Under the pieces are notes generated by a model that saw nothing but the letters and a program-made list of their open reading frames with translations, did no database searches and was not told where the DNA came from. The position numbers and the translations under genes are program-made. A stretch of 64,000 nucleotides of DNA from Egicoccus sp. AB-alg2 (GTDB lineage: Bacteria; Actinomycetota; Nitriliruptoria; Nitriliruptorales; Nitriliruptoraceae): positions 248,001-312,000 of the forward strand of contig NZ_JBGUAX010000007.1 in NCBI RefSeq assembly GCF_041821065.1. The letters run 5' to 3'. Shown here piece by piece: positions 45,897-54,385 of the stretch. Each line of letters opens with the position of its first letter. Positions within the stretch are counted from its first letter, which is position 1.

Positions 45897-47659
45897 GCCA
45901 GGGCCACCTCGAGCGCCGGGCAGGCGGGCCGACGACGGCCCGCCTGCTGGTGGTGCCGCTGCTGGCCCTGGTGTGGCTCACCGCCCTTGCCGTGCCGGCC
46001 GCCGCCCACGCGGTGCTCGTGGAGACGCTTCCAGCCGACGGCACGGCGGCGCAGACCCCGCCCGAGACGGTGGTGCTGCGCTTCAACGAGCCGGTCCAGG
46101 TGCCGGCCGACGGCATTCGCGTCTTCGACTCGTCGCCGACGCGGGTGGACCGCGGGCCCGCCGACACCGCCGACGCCACCGAGGTGGCCGTCGCGCTGCC
46201 GCCGGACCTGCCCGACGGCGGCTACGTGGTCACCTACCGGGTCATCTCGGCCGACAGCCACCCGGTCGCCGGCACGTTCACCTTCACCGTCGGTGCGGGC
46301 GAGCCGGTCGACGAGGCCGTCGTGGCCGACCTGTTCGGCGGCGCGGGGCAGGCCTGGACGGGCACCGTCGGGCCCGTCCTGCGCGGGCTGAGCTACCTCG
46401 GCGTGCTCCTCGCGGCCGGGGCAGCGGCGTTCTCGGCCTGGGTGGCCGGGTCGGTGCTCGACCGTCGCGCGGTGGGGACCTGGGCCGTGCGTGGCGCCGT
46501 GGTCGGTGCGGTCGCCAGCCTGCTGGCCGTCCCGGTCCAGACCGTGGCGGTCACGGGACGGGACCTGGCCGGGGTCTTCACGCCCGGCGGCGGCCTGGGC
46601 GAGACGCTCGTCTTCAGCTCCTTCGGGCAGAGCACGCTGCTGCGGCTGGTGGCACTGGCCGCCTTCGTCCTGGCGTGGCAGCGCCTCGGCGACGCGCACC
46701 AGGGCGGCACGCGCGCCCACCTCGAGGTGCTCCTGACCGGTGCCCTGGCCGCCGGCTCGTACCTGCTCGACGGGCACCAGCGCGCGGTCGAGCCCACGTG
46801 GCTGCTGATGGGCGCCGACCTGGTGCACCTGCTCGGGGCCGCCGTGTGGCTGGGTGGTCTGGTGCTGCTGTTCGGTGCCGTGCGGACCCGCCGGCTCGAC
46901 GACGACCCCGTCGGCGCCGCCGGCCTGGTGGCGCGCTTCAGCCGGGTGGCCTTCTGGTCCGTCGTCGCCCTGAGCGCGGCGGGGATCGCCATGTCGGTCG
47001 TGCTCGTCCGGGTTCCGCGGGCACTGACCGCCACCGGCTACGGCTGGACGCTGGTGGCCAAGGTCGCCATCGTCGCCGTCGTGCTGCTGGCCGCCGCCTA
47101 CAACCGCTGGCGCCTGGAACCGGCCATCGCGGCGCGCCTGGCGCCGGCCGGCGGCGCCGTCGACGTCGACTCGCCCGACACGGACGTGCGCGAGCGTCGT
47201 TCCCGCCGGGCCTGGGCGCAGTTGCGCACCACCCTGGCCGTCGAGGTCGTGGGGGTGCTGGTCGTGGCGTTGCTGACCGGCTTCCTGGTCTCGCAGCGGC
47301 CGGCCGCGGAAGCGGCCGGCGTCACCGGCGCCTACCAGACGACCGTCGCTCTCACCGAGGAGTACGACGTCGACCTGGTCGTCGACCCGAACCAGGTCGG
47401 TCTGAACGCCATCCACGTCTACGTGCTCGAGCAGACCGGGCAGCCGACCGGCGACGTCCAGGACCTGCGCCTCGAGCTGACCTACGTGCCCCAGCAGATC
47501 GGCCCGATCGAGATCGAGCCGTTCCTCGTCGGTCCCGGGCACTGGACGGCCAACATCGAGGACCTGCGCTTCGCCGGCGAGTGGGAGGTCCGGGTCGTGG
47601 CCGGGATCGACCGGTTCACCGAGGCCGACGTCCGCATCCCGGTCGTCGTCAACCGCTGA
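45893..47659 (+). CDS. CopC-CopD fusion protein (copper resistance/import)
   Basis: A 588-residue protein. A signal peptide ends AAHAVL, making the mature N-terminal His of CopC available for copper. The CopC domain (about residues 35-130) includes VVLRFNEPVQV and SADSHPVAGTFTF. Eight or so helices of CopD follow (HLLGAAVWLGGLVLL, YNRWRLEP). The C-terminus (about 490-588) is an extra β-rich YtkA-like domain. It overlaps the anti-sigma gene by GTGA and precedes the second YcnI-like gene by 50 bases. Confidence 0.9.
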   Translation: MSQGHLERRAGGPTTARLLVVPLLALVWLTALAVPAAAHAVLVETLPADGTAAQTPPETVVLRFNEPVQVPADGIRVFDSSPTRVDRGPADTADATEVAVALPPDLPDGGYVVTYRVISADSHPVAGTFTFTVGAGEPVDEAVVADLFGGAGQAWTGTVGPVLRGLSYLGVLLAAGAAAFSAWVAGSVLDRRAVGTWAVRGAVVGAVASLLAVPVQTVAVTGRDLAGVFTPGGGLGETLVFSSFGQSTLLRLVALAAFVLAWQRLGDAHQGGTRAHLEVLLTGALAAGSYLLDGHQRAVEPTWLLMGADLVHLLGAAVWLGGLVLLFGAVRTRRLDDDPVGAAGLVARFSRVAFWSVVALSAAGIAMSVVLVRVPRALTATGYGWTLVAKVAIVAVVLLAAAYNRWRLEPAIAARLAPAGGAVDVDSPDTDVRERRSRRAWAQLRTTLAVEVVGVLVVALLTGFLVSQRPAAEAAGVTGAYQTTVALTEEYDVDLVVDPNQVGLNAIHVYVLEQTGQPTGDVQDLRLELTYVPQQIGPIEIEPFLVGPGHWTANIEDLRFAGEWEVRVVAGIDRFTEADVRIPVVVNR

Positions 47660-47709
47660 CGAAGCTCCCCGAGACCGCGACCGCACCGGCCGCGGAGGAA
47701 GAGGAACAC

Positions 47710-48540
47710 GTGCTTCCCGTCCGACGTACCTGGCGTCGCGGCCTGGTCGCCGCGCTCGGCGCCACCCTGCTGCTGGCTGCTCCCGCGTCCGCGCACCCGT
47801 TCGTGCGCGGTGGCGAGGTGCCCGTCGACAGCCTCGCGACCATCACGCTCGCGATGGCGCACGGGTGCGGCGGCGACGGTGGCGGCGAGGAGGAGCCGAC
47901 GCTCGAGGTCGCCCTGGAGGTGCCCGAGTGGCTCCGCGTGGTCGAGGTGGCCGACACGGAGGGCTACACCGCCGAGGTGGAGACCGCCGCCGACGGCACG
48001 GTGGACGCGGTCGTGTGGACCGCCGACGGCGAGGGCGAACTGGCACCGGATCTCGACCTCGACGTCGTCGCCAGCGGCGAGGAGGGCGACGAGCGCTACC
48101 TCGCCGTCTTCCAGGGCTGCGAGAACGCGAGCTACCGCTGGGTCGGCACCCCCGACGAGCCCGCCGAGGACCCCGCGATCGGCGTGACGTTGACGGCCGC
48201 CGATCCCGACAGCCCGCCCCCGCCCGAGGAGGAGGTTCCGGCGGCGGACGAGGACGGGCCCGAGGACCCGGTCGACACGGTCGTCGAGGACCCCGCCGAC
48301 GAGCCGGGTGACAGCGCCGACGACGAGCCGGCCCCCGACCAGACCACCGCGGAGTCGGAGTCCGACGACACCACGACGGACGAAGCTGCCGCGCCGGGCG
48401 AGCAGGCCGCCGACGAGGGCGGTGTCTCCGTCGCGCTGATCGTGCTGCTGGTGCTCGTGGCCGTGGTGGCCGCTCTGGTCGCCGCGCGACGACGCGGGGG
48501 CGCGTCGACGCCCGGCGCCGGGCCGGAAGGGGACGCCTGA
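47710..48540 (+). CDS. Second YcnI-like (DUF1775) protein with acidic linker and C-terminal anchor
   Basis: A 276-residue exported protein. The signal ends APASAHPF, again exposing a His at the mature start, and AMAHGCGGDGG matches the H-G-C of DUF1775. A long Asp/Glu/Pro/Thr linker (about 155-240) precedes a C-terminal helix (SVALIVLLVLVAVVAALVA). The His-rich start argues for copper binding like its paralogue at 44375. GTG 47710 is preceded by GAGGAAGAGGAA. The next gene starts TGATG. Confidence 0.78.
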   Translation: MLPVRRTWRRGLVAALGATLLLAAPASAHPFVRGGEVPVDSLATITLAMAHGCGGDGGGEEEPTLEVALEVPEWLRVVEVADTEGYTAEVETAADGTVDAVVWTADGEGELAPDLDLDVVASGEEGDERYLAVFQGCENASYRWVGTPDEPAEDPAIGVTLTAADPDSPPPPEEEVPAADEDGPEDPVDTVVEDPADEPGDSADDEPAPDQTTAESESDDTTTDEAAAPGEQAADEGGVSVALIVLLVLVAVVAALVAARRRGGASTPGAGPEGDA

Positions 48541-49616
48541 TGCCGTCCATGGAGGCGACGGTGCGACGCAGCGGTGCGGCGCGCCGGCGGTGGCTGCGTG
48601 TCCTGACGGCGACGGCGGTGCTGCTGGTCGGGCTGGCCTCGCCCGCGGCCGCCGACCCCGCCGGCCCGACCCACTACGACTCCGTCCTCGGCGCGGTGGA
48701 GCCGGCCGACGCCCCGCTGGACGTGCAGATTCTGGGCGGTGACGCCTTCCTGGTCGTGTCCGTGCCCGCGGGCGTGCAGGCGGAGGTGCCGGGCTACGAG
48801 GGCGAGCCCTACGTCAGGTTCGAGCCGGACGGGACCGTGCTCGTCAACGAGCGCTCTCCCGCGCGGTGGCTCAACGACGCCCGCTACGGCGAGCTCGAGG
48901 TGGAGCTGCCCACGATCGCGGATGCCGAGGCCGCGCCGGTCTTCGTGGAGGTGGCGAGCGACGGCACCTACGCCTGGCACGACCACCGCATCCACTTCAT
49001 GAGCCCGAGCCTGCCGCCCCAGGTCGACCCGTCGGCGGGCAGCCCGCAGCCGGTGATGGACTGGACGGTACCGGTCGAGGTCGACGGCCAGACGGTGGAG
49101 ATCACCGGGACGCTGTCGTGGGTGCCGGGGCCCTCGCCGCTGGTCTCCGCGCTGCTGGTGGTGCTGGCCGTCGCGCTCGCCGCCGCCGTCGTGCTGCGGC
49201 GCCCCTCGGCGGCGGCGGGGCTGACACTCGTCGGCGCGGTGGTCGCGGTCGGTGTCGGCGTGACCAAGGTCGTCGGGTTGCCTGCCGGCGCGGACGGCGA
49301 GCCGATGCTGCTGGTCCTGCCGGGGATCACGCTCGCCCTGCTGGGCATGGGGCTCGCGCTGTCGCGGCGTGCCGATGGTGCCGACACCCGTGGAGCCCTC
49401 GTCACGGCCGCCGCCGGGATCCCGCTGCTGGTGTGGGCCGTGTTGCAGTTCGGCGCGCTGACCCGCCCGATCGTGCCCGGCCCGCTGCCCGTCGGGGCGG
49501 TGCGGGTGGCGGTGGCGCTCACCGGCGCGGCCGGCCTGGCCGCCCTGGGAGCCGTGGTGCGTCGGGTCATGGCGGCCACGTCGCTGGACGCGCCGACGCC
49601 CCGCCCGGCCCCCTAA
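48540..49616 (+). CDS. Membrane protein of the copper cluster, function unknown
   Basis: A 358-residue exported protein. A signal peptide (SPAAADPA) leads to a periplasmic region with HDHRIHFMSP, a His/Met-rich patch of the copper-binding kind (about residues 140-160). Five helices in the second half complete it. It is the last gene in the copper operon, sharing one base with the stop before it (TGATG). A role in copper handling is inferred from this. Its end overlaps pknB by four bases. Confidence 0.7.
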   Translation: MPSMEATVRRSGAARRRWLRVLTATAVLLVGLASPAAADPAGPTHYDSVLGAVEPADAPLDVQILGGDAFLVVSVPAGVQAEVPGYEGEPYVRFEPDGTVLVNERSPARWLNDARYGELEVELPTIADAEAAPVFVEVASDGTYAWHDHRIHFMSPSLPPQVDPSAGSPQPVMDWTVPVEVDGQTVEITGTLSWVPGPSPLVSALLVVLAVALAAAVVLRRPSAAAGLTLVGAVVAVGVGVTKVVGLPAGADGEPMLLVLPGITLALLGMGLALSRRADGADTRGALVTAAAGIPLLVWAVLQFGALTRPIVPGPLPVGAVRVAVALTGAAGLAALGAVVRRVMAATSLDAPTPRPAP

Positions 49617-51433
49617 CCCTCGGTGGTGTCACCGTCGGTCGGCGGGTCGTCCTCGTCCGGCGGCGAGGGCGTGGGGGTCGGCGTCGGCGTCGGTTCCGGT
49701 TCGGGTTCGGGCTCGGGTTCCGGCTCCGGTTCGGGTTCGGGCTCCGGTTCCGGTTCGGGTTCGGGGTCGGGCTCCGGTTCGGCCCCGCGGCTGACCACGA
49801 TCGTGACGATCGAACCGCGCCGCACCTCGGTGCCGGCGGGCGGGTCCTGGCGGATGACGAAGCCCTCGGAGACGACGTCGGAGAACTCGCGCAGGATGTT
49901 GACCTCGAGGCCCTGGTCCTCCAGGCGGAACTGTGCCTCGGACTCGCTGTAGTTGGTCACCGGCCGCACGATGACGCGCTCCTCGCCGGCGCTGACCACG
50001 TAGTCGACGGTGCTGCCGAGCGGGACCTCGGTGCCGGCCTCCGGATCGGTGGCGAGGATCCGTCCCGCCTCGACGCTGTCGCTGGCCTGGCTGGTGGCAC
50101 GTCCCGGGCTCAGGCCCGCCTCGCGCAGGGCACCGAAGGCCTCCTCCTCGGTCATGCCCACGAGGTCGGGGACGGCGACCTGTTCCTGACCGACCGACAC
50201 GACGAGGTCGATCTCCGCGCCCTCGGGCGCCATCGTGTCGGCGTCGGGCGACTGGCTGATGACGCGGCCGGCCTCGACCGTGTCGGAGAACTCCTCGGTG
50301 ACCTCGCCGCGGACGAACCCCTGGCGGGTGAGGATCTCCTCGGCCGCTTCCAGCGTCTGGTCGACGAGGTCGGGGACCGCGATGCGGTTGGTGTCGTCGG
50401 TGAAGAGGCTGGCCAGCGCCCAGGCGCCCCCGATGAGCGCGAGCAGCGCCAGCACGGCCAGCACGCCGTACAGCGCGCCCTTGCGACGCCGTTCCTGCTC
50501 GTGGGACGGCAGCGGCCGCGCCGCGGTGGTGGGGTTCAGCAGCGCCGTGTCGTCCTCGGTCAGCACGGCCGGTGCGGCCACCGGGTCGCCGACCCGGGCG
50601 CTGAGCAGGTCGTCGCGCATCTCCGCCGCGCTCTGGTAGCGGTTGGCGGGGTTCTTGGCCAGCGCCCGCATGGTGATGGCCTCTGCCGCCGGCGACACCG
50701 ACGGCTCCAGCTCACGTGGTGGGCGGGGCGGCTCCTGCACGTGCTGGTAGGCGACGGTGACGGCCGAGTCGCCGGTGAACGGCTGCTGGCCGGTGAGGGC
50801 CTCGTAGAGCACGACCCCCAGGGAGTACAGGTCGGAACGTTCGTCGACGTCGAGGCCCTGGGCCTGCTCCGGCGACAGATAGGCGGCGGTGCCGAGGACC
50901 GCGGCGGTGCGGGTGACGGTCTCGTTGCCGACCGCCCGCGCGATGCCGAAGTCGGTGACCTTCACCGTCCCGTCGTGGGCGAGCAGGATGTTGCCCGGCT
51001 TGACGTCCCGGTGGATCAGCCCCCGCCCGTGGGCGTACTGCAGTGCCGCGCAGACGTCGGCGACGACCTCCAGCGCCCGGTCCTCGGTCAGCCCGCCGGC
51101 GTCGATGGCCTGCTGCAGCGAGCGGCCCTCGACCAGCTCCATGACGATGAACGGCTGACGGATGCCCGACGCCGGATCGACGCCCGGGGGCACCTCGGAG
51201 CCGGTGTCGTAGACCGCCACGAGGTTGGGGTGGTTGAGCCTGGCGACGTGGCGGGCCTCGTCGTGGAAGCGGCGGGTGAAGGCCTCGTCGTCGCGGAAGC
51301 GGTCCAGCAGCAGCTTGATCGCCACCTCGCGGTCGAGGGTGCGGTCGTGCGCCGCCCACACCTCGGCCATACCCCCGCGACCCAGCGGTCGCCGCAGTTC
51401 GTAGCGGCCGACGAGCACGCGACCTTCGGTCAC
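49613..51433 (-). CDS. pknB: PASTA-domain serine/threonine protein kinase
   Basis: A 606-residue transmembrane kinase. The kinase domain (residues 10-280) has LGRGGMAEVW, Lys40, the HRD-type catalytic Asp143 in HRDVKPGN and D161FG, plus an activation loop of TVTRTAAVLGTAAYLSPEQ. A helix at about 320-345 leads to four PASTA repeats that bind muropeptides, then a long (Glu-Pro)n/(Thr-Pro)n tail of about 50 residues. It is the last gene of the fhaA-pknB operon. Confidence 0.95.
   Translation of the reverse strand: MTEGRVLVGRYELRRPLGRGGMAEVWAAHDRTLDREVAIKLLLDRFRDDEAFTRRFHDEARHVARLNHPNLVAVYDTGSEVPPGVDPASGIRQPFIVMELVEGRSLQQAIDAGGLTEDRALEVVADVCAALQYAHGRGLIHRDVKPGNILLAHDGTVKVTDFGIARAVGNETVTRTAAVLGTAAYLSPEQAQGLDVDERSDLYSLGVVLYEALTGQQPFTGDSAVTVAYQHVQEPPRPPRELEPSVSPAAEAITMRALAKNPANRYQSAAEMRDDLLSARVGDPVAAPAVLTEDDTALLNPTTAARPLPSHEQERRRKGALYGVLAVLALLALIGGAWALASLFTDDTNRIAVPDLVDQTLEAAEEILTRQGFVRGEVTEEFSDTVEAGRVISQSPDADTMAPEGAEIDLVVSVGQEQVAVPDLVGMTEEEAFGALREAGLSPGRATSQASDSVEAGRILATDPEAGTEVPLGSTVDYVVSAGEERVIVRPVTNYSESEAQFRLEDQGLEVNILREFSDVVSEGFVIRQDPPAGTEVRRGSIVTIVVSRGAEPEPDPEPEPEPEPEPEPEPEPEPEPEPEPTPTPTPTPSPPDEDDPPTDGDTTEG
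49691..49780. repeat. Hexanucleotide repeat coding the Glu-Pro tail of PknB
   Basis: About fifteen copies of GGTTCG/GGCTCC-like hexamers. On the minus strand they encode alternating Glu-Pro, following PASTA repeat four, and lead into a short Thr-Pro run (about 49670-49690). Slippage-prone repeats of this kind vary in number between strains. They lie outside the kinase and PASTA domains. Confidence 0.85.
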
Positions 51434-51539
51434 CGTGGCCTCCGTGCGGGGTTTCGGGCAGGGCGAACGGGCGGGGGTGCGGGGGCGGCCGCCGAGCGTA
51501 GCAACGGCCGGGAAGGCAACTTCTCAGGCACGCACGCCC

Positions 51540-52985
51540 CTAGGACCCGTCGAGTGCCGCCTGCATGACGGCACGGGCGATCGGGGCGGCGACCTGGCCG
51601 CCGGTGGCGTCGTCACCGGCCTGCGGGAGCACGACCGCGACGGCGACCTCGTCCTCGGCGAAGCCGACGAACCACACCGTCGGTGCGCCCCCGGTCTGGG
51701 CGGTGCCGGTCTTGCCGCCGACCGTCACGCCGTCGATCTGCGCGCGGGTGCCGGTGCCGTCCTCGACGACGTCGATCATCATGTCGCGCAACTGGTCGGC
51801 GACGGTCTCGTCCACCACCTGGCTGTCGAAGCGGCCCTCGTTCCAGGTCCGCGTGCCGGTCTCGCGCAGCAGGCGGCCGGACGGGTCGCGCACGGCGGCG
51901 ACGACGTGCGGCTGGAGCAACTGGCCACCGTTGGCCAGGGCGGCCGCGACCAGCGCCATCTGCATCGGCGTGGCCCGCACGTCACGCTGGCCGATGGCGC
52001 TCTGGGCCGTGGACGGCGGGTCCATCGACTTCGGGATCGCGCTGCGGGCGACGGTCAGCTCGTACGGCGGCTGGCGGTTGAAGCCGAACCGTTCGGCCAT
52101 CCCGATCAGTTCCTCGTCGCCGAGTTCGACGCCGAGCCGGGCGAACACCGTGTTGCACGACACCCGCATCGCGTCGGCGAGCGAGACCGTGTCGCCGTCG
52201 GCGCAGTCGCCGCCGCCGAAGTTGCCGATGTCGGAGGCGGTCTGCGGGACGTCGTAGGTGCCCTCGTCCGGGAACGCCGTCTCCGGTGACAGGCCGTTCT
52301 CCAGCCCGGCGGCCGCGGTGACGAGCTTGAAGGTCGACCCGGGCGGGTAGGTCTCCGCGATGGCGCGGTTCACCAGCGGCCGTTCCGGGTCGTCGCGAAG
52401 CGGCTCCCAGGCCTCGCGGATGGCGGCCGCGTCGTGGGTCGACAGCGGGCCGGGATCGAAGCTGGGGTTGGCGTAGCTGGCCAGGACGGCACCACTGCGC
52501 GGGTCCAGGGCGACCACGGCGCCGATGCGGCCCTCCAGCGCGTCGGCGGCGGCCTGCTGCGCTTCGGGGACGATCGAGAGCTCGATGGTGTTGCCGGCCC
52601 GGTCGCGGGTGAACAGCAGGTCGCCGAGGTTCTGGGCCAGCACCTCGAGCGGCTGCCCGATGAGGTCCTCGTTCATGGCCGCCTCGAGCCCCGACCGGCC
52701 GAGGATGAACGAGTAGTAGCCCGTCAGGTGCCCGTAGAGCTCACCGCCCGGGTACTCGCGCAGGTAGCGCAGGTCACCCTCGGTCTCCAGCGAGCGGGCG
52801 ATCGCCTCCTCGCCGACCACGATGGCGCCGCGCTCGATCTGGTACTCGCGGATCAGCAGGCGCCGGTTGGCGGGGTGGTTCGCGAGGTCGTCGGCCTGCA
52901 CCAGCGCGATGAGGTTCAGGTTGACGAACAGCACCCCGAACAGCAGGAGGGTGAAGGTCGCGACCCGGCCGATCTGCTTGGTCAT
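51540..52985 (-). CDS. pbpA: Penicillin-binding protein, class B transpeptidase (PbpA type)
   Basis: A 481-residue membrane-anchored transpeptidase. One N-terminal helix precedes the dimerisation region; the catalytic triad motifs are STFK (YPPGSTFKL), SCN (RVSCNTVF) and KTGT (VGGKTGTAQT). It cross-links peptidoglycan with the RodA polymerase encoded just upstream in the operon (four-base overlap). The length matches PbpA of mycobacteria. The ATG at 52985 overlaps the rodA stop. Confidence 0.95.
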   Translation of the reverse strand: MTKQIGRVATFTLLLFGVLFVNLNLIALVQADDLANHPANRRLLIREYQIERGAIVVGEEAIARSLETEGDLRYLREYPGGELYGHLTGYYSFILGRSGLEAAMNEDLIGQPLEVLAQNLGDLLFTRDRAGNTIELSIVPEAQQAAADALEGRIGAVVALDPRSGAVLASYANPSFDPGPLSTHDAAAIREAWEPLRDDPERPLVNRAIAETYPPGSTFKLVTAAAGLENGLSPETAFPDEGTYDVPQTASDIGNFGGGDCADGDTVSLADAMRVSCNTVFARLGVELGDEELIGMAERFGFNRQPPYELTVARSAIPKSMDPPSTAQSAIGQRDVRATPMQMALVAAALANGGQLLQPHVVAAVRDPSGRLLRETGTRTWNEGRFDSQVVDETVADQLRDMMIDVVEDGTGTRAQIDGVTVGGKTGTAQTGGAPTVWFVGFAEDEVAVAVVLPQAGDDATGGQVAAPIARAVMQAALDGS

Positions 52986-54385
52986 CGGCCGACCTCGGCG
53001 GGGGCGGCGCGCCGGCTGCCGACCCGGCGGCCCGCACGGTCGAGCACCCGACCACGCGCCGAGCCGCGCGACTCGTCGCTGATCCGCAGCAGCAGCGCGA
53101 TCAGCACGTAGTTGCCCAGCAGCGACGAGCCGCCGTAGGAGACGAACGGCAGGGTGATGCCCGTCAGCGGCACGACCCGGGTGAGCCCGCCGATGATCAC
53201 GAACGTCTGCAGCGCGATCGTGACCGTCAGGCCCAGCGCCAGCAGGGTGCCGAACTCGTCGCGGGCCGTCAGCGAGATCTTGTAGCCACGCACGACGAGC
53301 AGCAGGAACGCGACCAGCAGCGCGGTGGCGCCCAGCAGCCCGAGCTCCTCGCCGACCACCACGAAGATGGCGTCGGTCGACGAGAACGGCACGTCCTGGG
53401 GGCGCCCGCCGCCCAGCCCGGTGCCGGTGAGCCCGCCGGTGCCCAACGCGAACAGACTCTGGGCGAGCTGATAGCCGGCGTCGGTCACCTGGGACCACGG
53501 GTCCAGCCAGATCGACACCCGGACCCGCACGTGACCGAACAGCTGGTAGGCGATCGTGGACCCGATCGCGAACGCCACCAGCCCGAGCAGCGGGTAGGCG
53601 AGGCGGCCCGTGGCGACGTAGAGGACGGCGAGGAAGGCGCCGAACAGCAGCAGCGCGGAGCCGAGGTCGCGCAGACCCGCCATCACCACCAGCGCCGCGA
53701 ACGTCGCCAGCAGCACGGGCGCGAGGTGCCGCGGCGCCGGGATCAGCAGCGGGCCGAGACGCTGGTTGGCGACCGACAGCAGGGCGCGTTTGCGCTCCAG
53801 GTAGCCGGCCAGGAACACCACCATCGTGATCTTGGCCAGCTCGCCGGGCTGGAAGCGCATCCCGAAGACGTCGATCCACAGCTGCGCGCCGTTGATGACG
53901 CCGGCGGTCAGCCCGGGCACCAGCGGCAGCACCAGCAGCACCAGTGTCACCAGGCCGAAGGTGTACTGGTAGCGCGAGAGCTGCCGCACGGCCGGTACCA
54001 CGACCAGGACCCCGCACATGGCGGCCACGGACACGGCGGTCCAGATCGTCTGCGTCGTGGCGAGGTCGCTGCCCGCGGCGAGGTCGACCCGCCTGACGAA
54101 CACCAGCCCCAGACCGTTGAGCAGGAACGCGAGGGGCAGCAGTGTCGGATCGGCGTCGGGGGCGACCGCCCGCACGACGAGGTGGGCCACGATCGCGATC
54201 ACGGTCAGCGCGACGCCGGTGACGATCGCGCTGGGGGGCAGTTCGGGGCCCTGCGACCAGCCGAGCAGCATGCTGGCGAACACGGTGATGACGACCGCGA
54301 AGGCGAGCAGGCGTGCCTCGGTCGAACGCAGCTTGTTGCCGGAGCGGCGCTCGGCGCCGCGACCGGTCCCGGTCGCCGCGCTCAC
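52982..54385 (-). CDS. rodA: RodA/FtsW-type peptidoglycan glycosyltransferase
   Basis: A 467-residue protein with about ten membrane helices of the SEDS family. Conserved segments are NGAQLWIDVFGMRFQPGELAKI, GSDLATTQTIWT and GLTRVVPLTGITLPFVSYGGSS. It polymerises lipid II and pairs with PbpA. The short C-terminal basic tail (RARGRVLDRAGR type) is cytoplasmic. It is coupled to pstP and pbpA by four-base overlaps. Confidence 0.95.
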   Translation of the reverse strand: MSAATGTGRGAERRSGNKLRSTEARLLAFAVVITVFASMLLGWSQGPELPPSAIVTGVALTVIAIVAHLVVRAVAPDADPTLLPLAFLLNGLGLVFVRRVDLAAGSDLATTQTIWTAVSVAAMCGVLVVVPAVRQLSRYQYTFGLVTLVLLVLPLVPGLTAGVINGAQLWIDVFGMRFQPGELAKITMVVFLAGYLERKRALLSVANQRLGPLLIPAPRHLAPVLLATFAALVVMAGLRDLGSALLLFGAFLAVLYVATGRLAYPLLGLVAFAIGSTIAYQLFGHVRVRVSIWLDPWSQVTDAGYQLAQSLFALGTGGLTGTGLGGGRPQDVPFSSTDAIFVVVGEELGLLGATALLVAFLLLVVRGYKISLTARDEFGTLLALGLTVTIALQTFVIIGGLTRVVPLTGITLPFVSYGGSSLLGNYVLIALLLRISDESRGSARGRVLDRAGRRVGSRRAAPAEVGR

